Below, in pieces: positions 1 through 5,017 of a stretch of DNA of 5,017 bases (positions are counted from its first letter, which is position 1; every line of letters begins with the position of its first letter). Both the position numbers and the translations under genes were made by a program. The stretch lies in contig DAIDIA010000165.1 in assembly GCA_027459565.1 (NCBI GenBank), positions 1 through 5,017 on the forward strand, read 5' to 3'. The DNA comes from Acidimicrobiaceae bacterium (GTDB lineage Bacteria; Actinomycetota; Acidimicrobiia; Acidimicrobiales; Bog-793). The notes beneath the pieces are model-generated. The model saw nothing but the letters and a program-made list of their open reading frames with translations, had not been told where the DNA came from and ran no database searches.

Positions 1-417
1 GTAATTGATCGTGATGCGAGTCAACTCCCGCGCCCGCGCGCGGAGCACCTCCTCGGTGCGGTACTGGGGGAGTCGCTCGTTCTTCTGGAAGAAGTACTGA
101 TCGACGACTCCGAGACCCTCGGGCAGATACCAGTAGCGCGACATGAGGTTCCCATAGGCGGTGATGCCACCGATGGGATATCCCGGCGGCAAGAGGCGTG
201 CGGCGCGCAGTTCTTCGAGACAACCCCAGAAGTAGAAGTGCTCCAGGCTGCGGTGCATCAACGACTGCCCCTTCGGGATGGTGCCGACACGCTCGCGACG
301 CTCCATCACCACGCAGTCGATGCCGCGCTGGGCGAGATCGATTGCGAGCGCCATGCCGACGGGACCGCCGCCGACGATGATCACCTCGGTGTCACGTTCC
401 ACAGAGTCCCCTGTCAT
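1..417 (-). CDS. FAD-dependent aromatic-hydroxylase-type monooxygenase, N-terminal part (gene runs off left edge)
   Basis: Only the first 139 residues are present; the frame is open to base 1. Seen: a dinucleotide-binding fold at the N-terminus, with beta strand EVIIV, the GxGxxG motif GGGPVG (residues 16-21), and an acidic residue ending the second strand (VVMER, Glu39) that normally binds the FAD ribose. A KGQSLMHRSLEHF segment follows (about 49-61), then NERLPQYRTEEVL (113-125), which matches the FAD-binding_3 (PheA/TfdB) monooxygenase fold. Family members use NAD(P)H and O2 to hydroxylate aromatic or heteroaromatic substrates in the cytoplasm; full-length proteins are usually 400-600 residues. 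The DG and GD motifs and the substrate domain are outside the window, so the substrate cannot be read. The ATG at 417 is chosen because it shares ATGA with the stop of the upstream gene, which implies translational coupling. A GTG five codons in is an alternative start. Last gene seen of a three-gene operon. Confidence 0.9.
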   Translation of the reverse strand, partial: MTGDSVERDTEVIIVGGGPVGMALAIDLAQRGIDCVVMERRERVGTIPKGQSLMHRSLEHFYFWGCLEELRAARLLPPGYPIGGITAYGNLMSRYWYLPEGLGVVDQYFFQKNERLPQYRTEEVLRARARELTRITINY

Positions 418-896
418 CGCGTCGATCCAAGTCGTTCGAGCAGGTCAGAGAGTGCCGGCTCGGGTGCGGCGAATATGGCCCCACCACTGGATTCGATGAG
501 CGTCTCGACCTGCAGGTTGACAAGCGTTGCACGGTTGTCGCCACTTGCGCGCCGATCAAGACGAAAGCCGCTCGCAGTCCGGCCGAGTCCGACACCGTAG
601 CCGACCTCCGATGCGGTCCCGTCGTCGACCGTTGGGCCGTCGAGACACGCCAGAATCCCATCGCAGCGTTCGATCATGGCGATGTTCGCCCTTCCGACCC
701 GCCGGTTCGCCTGCGCGATTGCCTGTATGTCCGCGCCACCCGCACACAGTTCGCCAAGCACTCGTCCCTCCTCGGTGCTCCACGGGTCGAGCGCTCGTGC
801 GCCATTGCCCTCGATGAGCGCGACGAGCGCATCATTGAATGCACGCGTGTACGGGAGGAATCCGAGAGGGCTCGCGAGGTAGATCGAGAACGGCAT
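414..896 (-). CDS. nucleoside 2-deoxyribosyltransferase family protein
   Basis: This is a 160-residue soluble protein, the usual length for the family, which cleaves or exchanges the N-glycosidic bond of (deoxy)nucleosides or nucleotides. Seen: an N-terminal strand and loop IYLASPLGF (5-13); a DPWS segment (37-40); the core ANIAMIERCDGILACLDG (70-87); then DDGTASEVGYG (91-101). Glu97 in that stretch aligns with the catalytic glutamate of the Lactobacillus enzymes (GMELGYA context). The C-terminal part (RLDRRASGDN, then VNLQVETLIESSGG) fits the actinobacterial and archaeal branch as I remember it. The family also contains hydrolases, such as the CMP hydrolases BlsM and MilB and the mammalian nucleotide hydrolase Rcl (DNPH1), so transfer versus hydrolysis cannot be decided here. 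The ATG at 896 is chosen because conserved sequence begins at residue 4; no clear Shine-Dalgarno sequence precedes it. It lies 21 bases after the permease stop and overlaps the monooxygenase start by four bases. Confidence 0.88.
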   Translation of the reverse strand: MPFSIYLASPLGFLPYTRAFNDALVALIEGNGARALDPWSTEEGRVLGELCAGGADIQAIAQANRRVGRANIAMIERCDGILACLDGPTVDDGTASEVGYGVGLGRTASGFRLDRRASGDNRATLVNLQVETLIESSGGAIFAAPEPALSDLLERLGSTR

Positions 897-917
897 GGTG
901 ATTGACCGTTGCGATTC

Positions 918-2249
918 TCAACCGGACTTCGCCGCGGACCGGCGTTTGAGGGCATGCTCCGCGAACGTTCGCTTGCCTCCGGTCTCGGGGACCCTGAACG
1001 CGACGATCGTCGCCGCGATACCGCCGGAGATGCCGACGAACAGGAACGAGGCCGCGTAGCTCACGGTCGCGAGAGAGGCAAAGATCAGTGGAGAGAGCGC
1101 GACCCCTCCCTGGCCAACGAAACGCCATATTCCCAGGAACTTCCCCCGCGCCTCGGGTGGGGCGACATCGGCGCCGACCGTCTGGATCGATCCTCCGGTG
1201 ATGCCCTGGAAGAACGCCGTGAAGAGGAAGATGGTGACATAGACGGCGACGGTCATGTTGAATATCGCGGTGAGAGCCAGTCCGATCATCGTCACGGCGA
1301 CGCCGCCGAAACCCGGGACCATCGTCCGCTTGCGGCCGAATCGATCCATCGCCCATCCGGCGACGAATCCAATCGGCAACATGATGAACGCGGCGGCCGA
1401 CGCGAGGAAGCCGATCTGGTCGGGTTGGAGGTGGTAGCGAAACGCCGCGTAGAGATTCAAGAGGCTGGCCTGGATCGGGCCGCGCGCGCACGCGGCGAAG
1501 AACGCGATCGCGAAGTAGTTCGCTCGTGTCGCGAGGAGGCGTCGGTAGGTATAGACCTGAGGCGCCGGTTCGTGCATGCCTGATGTGGATGTCGTCGGAA
1601 CCGTGGTATCCGCGCGAACGACCTCGCGTCTCGGGGTGTCCTGGATGTAGCGGTAGGCGGGTACAAGCGCGAGCAGCGCGAGCACTCCGTAGGCGACGAA
1701 CGGGGAGCGGATGCCCCACGAGGTCGCCATGAAGCCACCGATGAGCGGTCCAAGGGCGCGTCCCGTGTTGTCCATGCCGAACATCCAGCTGACCTGGCGT
1801 CCTCGCTGGTCGGGCGACGAGCCGTGCGAGATCCCGGCGAGACGTCCCATCAGCCACAGCTGCGCGGCGAAGCCATCGGCGAACCTGAGCACGAGGAGCT
1901 CGGGATAGGTGCGCGCCCACACCACCGCAAAGGCCATCACGGCGGTGAGGATCGGGCCCATCAGCATGACCCTGCGTCTGCCGAATCGATCGATCAGCCA
2001 GCCCGCGGGGAGCGCACCAGCGACATTTCCGATGAGGAACGAGGTCGTGATGCCGGTTGCGACGGCAAACCCGACGTGGAATGACTGCGCGATCGCGGGT
2101 ATCGACGGGACCGCGATCCCGGTTCCCATCGCGAGGATCAGAGCGGGAAGGTAGGTCGAGTTGAACGCCGCCCAGGACCACGCCTTCATTCCCTCTGACG
2201 GGGAAGCGGCCGCTCCTCGCTGCACCTCGGTCCGGCTCGCCTCACTCAT
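918..2249 (-). CDS. major facilitator superfamily (MFS) transporter, probable 12-helix proton-coupled exporter
   Basis: From ATG 2249 the protein has 443 residues, a normal size for a 12-helix MFS permease of the inner membrane. Seen: two homologous halves, each with a motif A loop, GWLIDRFGRRR (83-93) after helix 2 and GWAMDRFGRKR (298-308) after helix 8. There is an LRFADGF motif-B-like stretch in helix 4 (Arg122) and GRALGPLIGG in helix 5 (163-172), which fits antiporter motif C. Known: motif C is typical of drug/proton antiporters, so export is more likely than uptake, but the substrate cannot be read. A hydrophilic linker at about 200-235 separates the halves. The frame is open to a GTG at 2312, but nothing like a ribosome site precedes it. 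ATG 2249 has AGGGGTGGG (2260-2268, minus strand) ten bases upstream. A third option, ATG 2189, has its purine stretch too close. First gene of the operon with the deoxyribosyltransferase and monooxygenase genes. Confidence 0.92.
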   Translation of the reverse strand: MSEASRTEVQRGAAASPSEGMKAWSWAAFNSTYLPALILAMGTGIAVPSIPAIAQSFHVGFAVATGITTSFLIGNVAGALPAGWLIDRFGRRRVMLMGPILTAVMAFAVVWARTYPELLVLRFADGFAAQLWLMGRLAGISHGSSPDQRGRQVSWMFGMDNTGRALGPLIGGFMATSWGIRSPFVAYGVLALLALVPAYRYIQDTPRREVVRADTTVPTTSTSGMHEPAPQVYTYRRLLATRANYFAIAFFAACARGPIQASLLNLYAAFRYHLQPDQIGFLASAAAFIMLPIGFVAGWAMDRFGRKRTMVPGFGGVAVTMIGLALTAIFNMTVAVYVTIFLFTAFFQGITGGSIQTVGADVAPPEARGKFLGIWRFVGQGGVALSPLIFASLATVSYAASFLFVGISGGIAATIVAFRVPETGGKRTFAEHALKRRSAAKSG

Positions 2250-2334
2250 GAATCGATGACCCACCCCTGTCAAAGAAAATGTCCGAACCACTCGGTCTGT
2301 GATCCGACCCACTGACGCGAGACGAGAGTCTGGA

Positions 2335-2363
2335 CCGACTCAGAACGTTAGTTCCCGACTCAG
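2335..2363. repeat. 9-bp direct repeat with 20-bp period, possible regulator half-sites
   Basis: CCGACTCAG occurs at 2335-2343 and again, identically, at 2355-2363. The start-to-start distance of 20 bp is close to two helical turns, so a protein dimer or two monomers could bind the same face of the helix. The position between divergent promoters fits an operator. The role is inference; only the repeat is seen. Confidence 0.45.
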
Positions 2364-2365
2364 GA

Positions 2366-2407
2366 AGCTGGCCATAAAGATGGCGAATTACCAGCTCGCC
2401 CGGCTGG
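2366..2407 (+). promoter_or_regulatory. overlapping, mutually exclusive hairpins upstream of helD (possible attenuator-like leader)
   Basis: AGCTGG (2366-2371) is the complement of CCAGCT (2391-2396) and encloses a tight hairpin, GCCAT-AAAG-ATGGC (2371-2384). The same CCAGC (2391-2395) can instead pair with GCTGG (2403-2407) across a 7-base loop. The middle segment can join only one partner at a time, a layout seen in attenuators and riboregulators. The stems are short (5-6 bp, or about 10 bp with a bulge), and whether this stretch is transcribed is unknown, so chance is a real possibility. Confidence 0.25.
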
Positions 2408-2511
2408 GGCTCTCGAACGAGCGATCGCCGACGATGACAATGGGGGTAATCTGGATGATCAGATTTTTCCCGAATTTCCCGGGCAGCCACGTTGCTGTCG
2501 GTTTGAGCTAA
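2380..2511 (+). CDS. possible 43-residue upstream ORF or leader peptide before helD (weak)
   Basis: An ATG at 2380 opens a frame of 43 codons ending in TAA at 2509-2511, only three bases before the first helD ATG. The peptide begins MANYQLARLGLSNERS and has a hydrophobic, aromatic stretch, GVIWMIRFFPNF, near its middle. AGGAAG (2362-2367) lies 12 bases upstream of the ATG, which is rather far for a Shine-Dalgarno sequence. The frame is also open upstream to a GTG at 2299. Codon third positions are less GC-rich than in helD, which argues against an ordinary gene. No family is recognised. The tight spacing to helD would allow translational coupling if it is translated. Confidence 0.12.
   Translation: MANYQLARLGLSNERSPTMTMGVIWMIRFFPNFPGSHVAVGLS
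2466..2481. repeat. short tandem repeat TTTCCCG-AA-TTTCCCG
   Basis: TTTCCCG occurs at 2466-2472 and 2475-2481, a 9-bp period, about 35 bases before the helD start. It could be paired half-sites or chance; nothing else supports a role. Confidence 0.3.
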
Positions 2512-2515
2512 AGGA
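2510..2515 (+). promoter_or_regulatory. ribosome binding site favouring a GTG start for helD
   Basis: AAAGGA (2510-2515) is Shine-Dalgarno-like. It abuts and overlaps the first in-frame ATG (2515), so it cannot serve that codon. It lies five bases upstream of the in-frame GTG at 2521, a normal spacing. This favours initiation at GTG 2521, two codons inside the longest frame. Confidence 0.5.
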
Positions 2516-4842
2516 TGCCCGTGTTCGAGCAGCGCTCGTTTATCGACATCAATGAGGTTGAACAGCCAAACACCGAACTCGCTGTGGAGCAGCGCTACGT
2601 GGCGATGCTCTATGCAGCTCTTGACCGGTATCGCGACAAGATCCGTGCGCAGCTGAGCGACATCCGGGCCGCGTCGGCGACGGGAACGCACCAATGGAGG
2701 ACCGAACGCGAGGCGCTCGCATACAACCTCGAGCGGAGACTTGCCGGAATCTCGATCGGGGATGCGCCCGTCTGCTTCGGGCGTCTCGATCTCGAAGATG
2801 ATTCCGTCCTGCACATCGGCCGCGTCGCCATCAGCGGTGACGACCAGGAGGTGCTGCTCGTTGACTGGCGCGCCCCGGTTGCCGCGTTGTTCTACCGGGC
2901 GACCTCCGGTGCGCCCGAAGGCGTGCGTATGCGCAGGCATCTGCTCGCAAAGGGCCGCGACGTGATTGACATCGATGATGAGATCTTTGACCGAGATCTT
3001 CTGGAACACAGCGATCCGAGCACGCTCCACGGCGACGCAGCGCTGCTCGCGGCCGTCGGGCGTGCACGCACCAACCAGATGGGTGACATCGTCGCGACGA
3101 TCCAACGCGAGCAGGACGCGGTCATCCGCTCCGAACTCTCCGGGATCCTCGTCGTCCAGGGCGGTCCGGGCACCGGCAAGACGGCGGTCGCGTTGCACCG
3201 CGCGGCCTACCTTCTCTATGCGCACCGCAACCGCCTCATCCAGAACGGCGTCCTCGTGGTCGGACCCAACCGGGTGTTCTTGCACTACATCGAACAGGTG
3301 CTTCCCTCGCTCGGGGAGACCGGAGCGATGCTCGCGACTCCCCAGGGTCTCTATCCGGGGGTTCGGCCGACGCGCCATGATGATCTCGTCGCGGCTCGCG
3401 TCAAGGGCGATCTCGTGATGGTCGATATCCTCAAGCGCGCGATCGCGGACCGCCAGCGCGTGCCCCGCGAGGATCAGGTTCTTGCATTCGAACGCGTCCG
3501 ACTCCATCTGCCAAGGGCCGTCATCCGCAGAGCACGCGATATCGGCCGCTCAAGAAGGCGGACACACAACCAGTGTCGAGCGGCGGTCGAGGGAGCCCTG
3601 ACGGAGTACCTCGTCGCGCAGGTTGTCGCGGCGACGACCTCGTCGGGTGATCCGGCTCCCTCGCCCGACGAGGTCCGGTCGATACGCCGAGCGATCTCGC
3701 ACTCGCGCGATTTCCGGATCGCGATGGAGCGGATCTGGCCGATCCTCACCCCGGAGCAGCTTCTCAACGACCTCTTCGGCATCCCGGCGCTCCTGCGCTC
3801 TGCCGCTGAGGCTCTGAGCGAGGAGGAGCGGGCAGCGCTCGCGCGGACCCGTCAGGAGAATGCCGTCGGAATCGACTGGACGATCGAGGACGTCGCGGTC
3901 CTCGATGAGGCCGCGGAGCTGCTCGGTCCCGCCGATGATGCGAAGCGTCGGCGCGACGAGCGCCGCCAGATGACCGAGCGCAAGGAGGAGGCGGCCTACG
4001 CGCAGCAGGTGCTCGGCACGTTCCGCGTGGATCTCGACATCGACGCCGAAGTGCTGGCAGATCGTTTTGCCGGCAAGGGTCCCGAGGATCTCGCGGCGCT
4101 CGCGGCCACAGATCGCACCTGGAAGTTCGGTCATGTGATCGTCGACGAGGCACAGGAGCTCTCGCCGATGACATGGCGGATGATCTTCCGACGCAATCCG
4201 ACGCGATCGATGACGATCGTCGGCGATCTTGCCCAGGCGAGCTCGCCGTGGGCGCCACCGAGCTGGGGATCGGTGCTTGACCGCTACGGCGCCGATGGCT
4301 GGCGCCAGGTTGAGTTGACGGTGAACTACCGCACTCCGCGCGAGATCATGGAACTCGCCGCTCCGGTGCTTCACGCGGGGTCGCCGGGCGTCGTGGCTCC
4401 GGGAGCGATACGGGACGCGGGCTATCTCCCCGTCGCGTACGAGAGCACTCCGGACCAACTCGGAGTCAGCACCTACCGCGCGGTGGCACACGAGCTGCAC
4501 AGCCTCGAAGAGGGACGGCTCTGCGTGCTTGCACCGGGAGCGCTGGTCGACGAGATACGGGCGACGCTCGCTGGCCTGTTGCCGATATGGTTCGCGAGCG
4601 GGACGCGTACCGTCGACGCGCGCGTCGTTCTCCTCGATGTGCGCGACGCGAAGGGTCTTGAGTTCGATGTCGTCGTTCTCGTCGAACCCGAGTTGATGGT
4701 CGAGTCATCGCCGCGCGGGCTGAGCGACCTGTATGTCGCGTTGACCCGGGCAACCCAGCGGCTGGTCATGGTGCACGCGAAGGGGCTTCCCGAGATCTTC
4801 CCTCCCACCTGCTACGAACGGCGCGACCTTCCGCTCACCTGA
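2515..4842 (+). CDS. helD: HelD/HelR-type superfamily 1 ATPase, RNA polymerase recycling or protection factor
   Basis: The longest form has 775 residues, in the range of actinobacterial HelD. Seen in order: an N-terminal helical segment (about 21-80); a globular part with CFGRLDL (87-93) and LLVDWRAPVAALFYRAT (114-130); REQD (198-201) and Walker A GGPGTGKT (216-223). A HelD-specific insertion covers about 335-500, followed by Walker B VIVDEAQEL (541-549), GDLAQ (570-574), NYRTP (604-608), KGLEFD (713-718) and YVALTRATQRL (740-750). Known: HelD enters the RNA polymerase channels through its N-terminal arm and its insertion, and frees stalled or hibernating enzyme at the expense of ATP. The paralogue HelR displaces rifamycins from the polymerase. 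No motif here separates HelD from HelR. All ATPase motifs are intact. ATG 2515 gives the longest frame, but GTG 2521 has the better-placed AAAGGA. The gene is divergent from the MFS operon and stands alone. Confidence 0.93.
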   Translation: MPVFEQRSFIDINEVEQPNTELAVEQRYVAMLYAALDRYRDKIRAQLSDIRAASATGTHQWRTEREALAYNLERRLAGISIGDAPVCFGRLDLEDDSVLHIGRVAISGDDQEVLLVDWRAPVAALFYRATSGAPEGVRMRRHLLAKGRDVIDIDDEIFDRDLLEHSDPSTLHGDAALLAAVGRARTNQMGDIVATIQREQDAVIRSELSGILVVQGGPGTGKTAVALHRAAYLLYAHRNRLIQNGVLVVGPNRVFLHYIEQVLPSLGETGAMLATPQGLYPGVRPTRHDDLVAARVKGDLVMVDILKRAIADRQRVPREDQVLAFERVRLHLPRAVIRRARDIGRSRRRTHNQCRAAVEGALTEYLVAQVVAATTSSGDPAPSPDEVRSIRRAISHSRDFRIAMERIWPILTPEQLLNDLFGIPALLRSAAEALSEEERAALARTRQENAVGIDWTIEDVAVLDEAAELLGPADDAKRRRDERRQMTERKEEAAYAQQVLGTFRVDLDIDAEVLADRFAGKGPEDLAALAATDRTWKFGHVIVDEAQELSPMTWRMIFRRNPTRSMTIVGDLAQASSPWAPPSWGSVLDRYGADGWRQVELTVNYRTPREIMELAAPVLHAGSPGVVAPGAIRDAGYLPVAYESTPDQLGVSTYRAVAHELHSLEEGRLCVLAPGALVDEIRATLAGLLPIWFASGTRTVDARVVLLDVRDAKGLEFDVVVLVEPELMVESSPRGLSDLYVALTRATQRLVMVHAKGLPEIFPPTCYERRDLPLT

Positions 4843-4861
4843 CGGTTCGGGCCCAAAGCAC

Positions 4862-4895
4862 CTGTGGAGACACGTTGATTGAGCGATGACCACAG
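4862..4895. repeat. inverted repeat CTGTGG...CCACAG downstream of helD
   Basis: CTGTGG (4862-4867) and CCACAG (4890-4895) are perfect 6-bp complements separated by 22 bases. They flank the candidate -35 of the promoter below, so they could be an operator. The loop is long for an RNA hairpin. Confidence 0.3.
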
Positions 4896-4906
4896 CCCCC
4901 TACGCT
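4879..4906 (+). promoter_or_regulatory. possible promoter for the gene at the right edge
   Basis: TTGAGC (4879-4884) resembles a -35, and TACGCT (4901-4906) has the TAnnnT pattern of actinobacterial -10 boxes; the spacer is 16 bases. The expected transcript start, near 4913, would give a 5' leader of about 20 bases ending at a good ribosome site. Match quality is moderate (4/6 and 3/6 to consensus). Confidence 0.35.
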
Positions 4907-4917
4907 TGATGGGGGGC
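4895..4917 (+). other. GC-rich hairpin GCCCCC/GGGGGC around the -10; possible weak helD terminator
   Basis: GCCCCC (4895-4900) pairs with GGGGGC (4912-4917) across an 11-base loop that contains the candidate -10 TACGCT. No T-run follows, so it is not a standard intrinsic terminator, though T-less hairpins are sometimes proposed as terminators in actinobacteria. It may equally be a palindromic operator over the -10. Confidence 0.3.
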
Positions 4918-4934
4918 ACCGCGGGAGGCTCATT

Positions 4935-5017
4935 GTGAAAGGACTCCCGGGCGTCCGGGCGAGAGGACGGACCTTGTACGTTGCAGAGGGAGACGGAGTG
5001 GATAACGAGGCGAGGAT
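4935..5017 (+). CDS. start of an unidentified gene, cut by right edge
   Basis: A GTG at 4935 is preceded by GGGAGG (4923-4928) at an ideal 6-base spacing, and the frame stays open to the end of the window (27 full codons). The peptide begins MKGLPGVRARGRTLY and matches no family I recognise. In the same frame, a GTG at 4998 also has a good ribosome site (AGAGGGAG, 4985-4992, 5-base spacer) and would begin MDNEAR, so the true start could be either. Everything before 4998 would then be leader. It is 92 bases downstream of helD with its own possible promoter, so it is probably a separate transcription unit. Confidence 0.4.
   Translation, partial: MKGLPGVRARGRTLYVAEGDGVDNEAR

Larger units (their letters stand above)
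2250..2514. other. divergent intergenic region between the MFS operon and helD
   Basis: This 265-base stretch must hold the promoters of both divergent units. It is visibly richer in A and T than the flanking genes, especially 2370-2390 and 2430-2480. I could not identify a convincing sigma-70-type -35/-10 pair for either direction. TAATCT (2447-2452, plus strand) has a -10-like pattern but no matching -35. The repeats and hairpins in it are listed separately. A minus-strand TTGACA (2268-2273) is too close to the MFS start to serve that ATG. I could not recognise the 19-bp rifamycin-associated element. Confidence 0.6.

Noticed and set aside
1..417. Identification of the monooxygenase as rifampicin monooxygenase Rox
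   Set aside because: Only the FAD-binding fold is shared. The segments after the GxGxxG region differ from Rox as I remember it, and the substrate domain is missing from the window.
909..1583. 224-codon plus-strand frame antisense to the MFS gene
   Set aside because: Composition is almost all charged residues and Gly, an antisense shadow of membrane-protein codons.
832..2181. 449-codon second frame on the minus strand within the MFS gene
   Set aside because: It overlaps the permease in another frame and is rich in Arg, Pro and Gly with no membrane pattern, typical of an out-of-frame shadow.
2268..2273. Perfect TTGACA on the minus strand upstream of the MFS gene
   Set aside because: At 17-18 bp spacing no -10-like sequence is present, and transcription would start inside the coding region.
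2250..2514. Rifamycin-associated element upstream of helD
   Set aside because: I saw no long palindrome of the reported 19-bp kind, only short symmetric stretches such as CTCG-AA-CGAG (2412-2421). I cannot recall the consensus well enough to score it.
2242..3507. 421-codon open frame on the minus strand across the 5' part of helD
   Set aside because: It is antisense to clearly conserved HelD sequence including Walker A, its product resembles no family, and long antisense frames are expected in high-GC genes.
3550..4500. 316-codon minus-strand frame within helD
   Set aside because: Antisense to the conserved HelD ATPase motifs; no recognisable protein.
4843..4870. Intrinsic terminator directly after helD
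   Set aside because: Only a GGGCCC palindrome is present; there is no stable stem-loop with a T-run.

Overview
The window is high-GC DNA. Its gene set points to an actinobacterium, because an actinobacterial-type HelD ATPase lies opposite a major facilitator transporter and small-molecule enzymes. I cannot place it more precisely. The order Acidimicrobiales or class Thermoleophilia is as plausible as Streptomyces or a mycobacterium. No rRNA, tRNA, CRISPR array, insertion sequence or phage gene was seen.

Layout: the left half, on the minus strand, is a compact three-gene operon read from about 2249 down past base 1. It holds a 12-helix MFS permease with drug-antiporter-type motifs (918-2249), then, 21 bases later, a nucleoside 2-deoxyribosyltransferase-family protein (414-896). 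This overlaps by four bases (ATGA) the N-terminal 139 codons of a flavin-dependent aromatic-hydroxylase-type monooxygenase that runs off the left edge (1-417). The right half, on the plus strand, is one long gene (2515-4842) for a HelD/HelR-type superfamily 1 ATPase that acts on RNA polymerase. The two units diverge from a 265-base intergenic region that is less GC-rich than its surroundings. That region has a 9-bp direct repeat with a 20-bp period, mutually exclusive hairpin segments, a small upstream reading frame and a short tandem repeat. After the helD stop, a possible promoter and a strong Shine-Dalgarno sequence introduce another gene cut by the right edge.

How the parts may work together: a permease, an N-glycosidic-bond enzyme and a flavin monooxygenase in one tightly coupled transcript suggest handling of one small molecule, probably a nucleoside, a base analogue or another N-glycoside. 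That could be catabolism, tailoring or detoxification with export. The divergent HelD is either a general RNA polymerase recycling factor or a HelR-type protector against an RNA polymerase inhibitor. If it is HelR, the locus could be an antibiotic-resistance islet combining target protection, efflux and oxidative inactivation. This is inference only: the monooxygenase N-terminus does not look like the rifampicin monooxygenase Rox, and the deoxyribosyltransferase-like gene does not belong to any rifamycin pathway I know.
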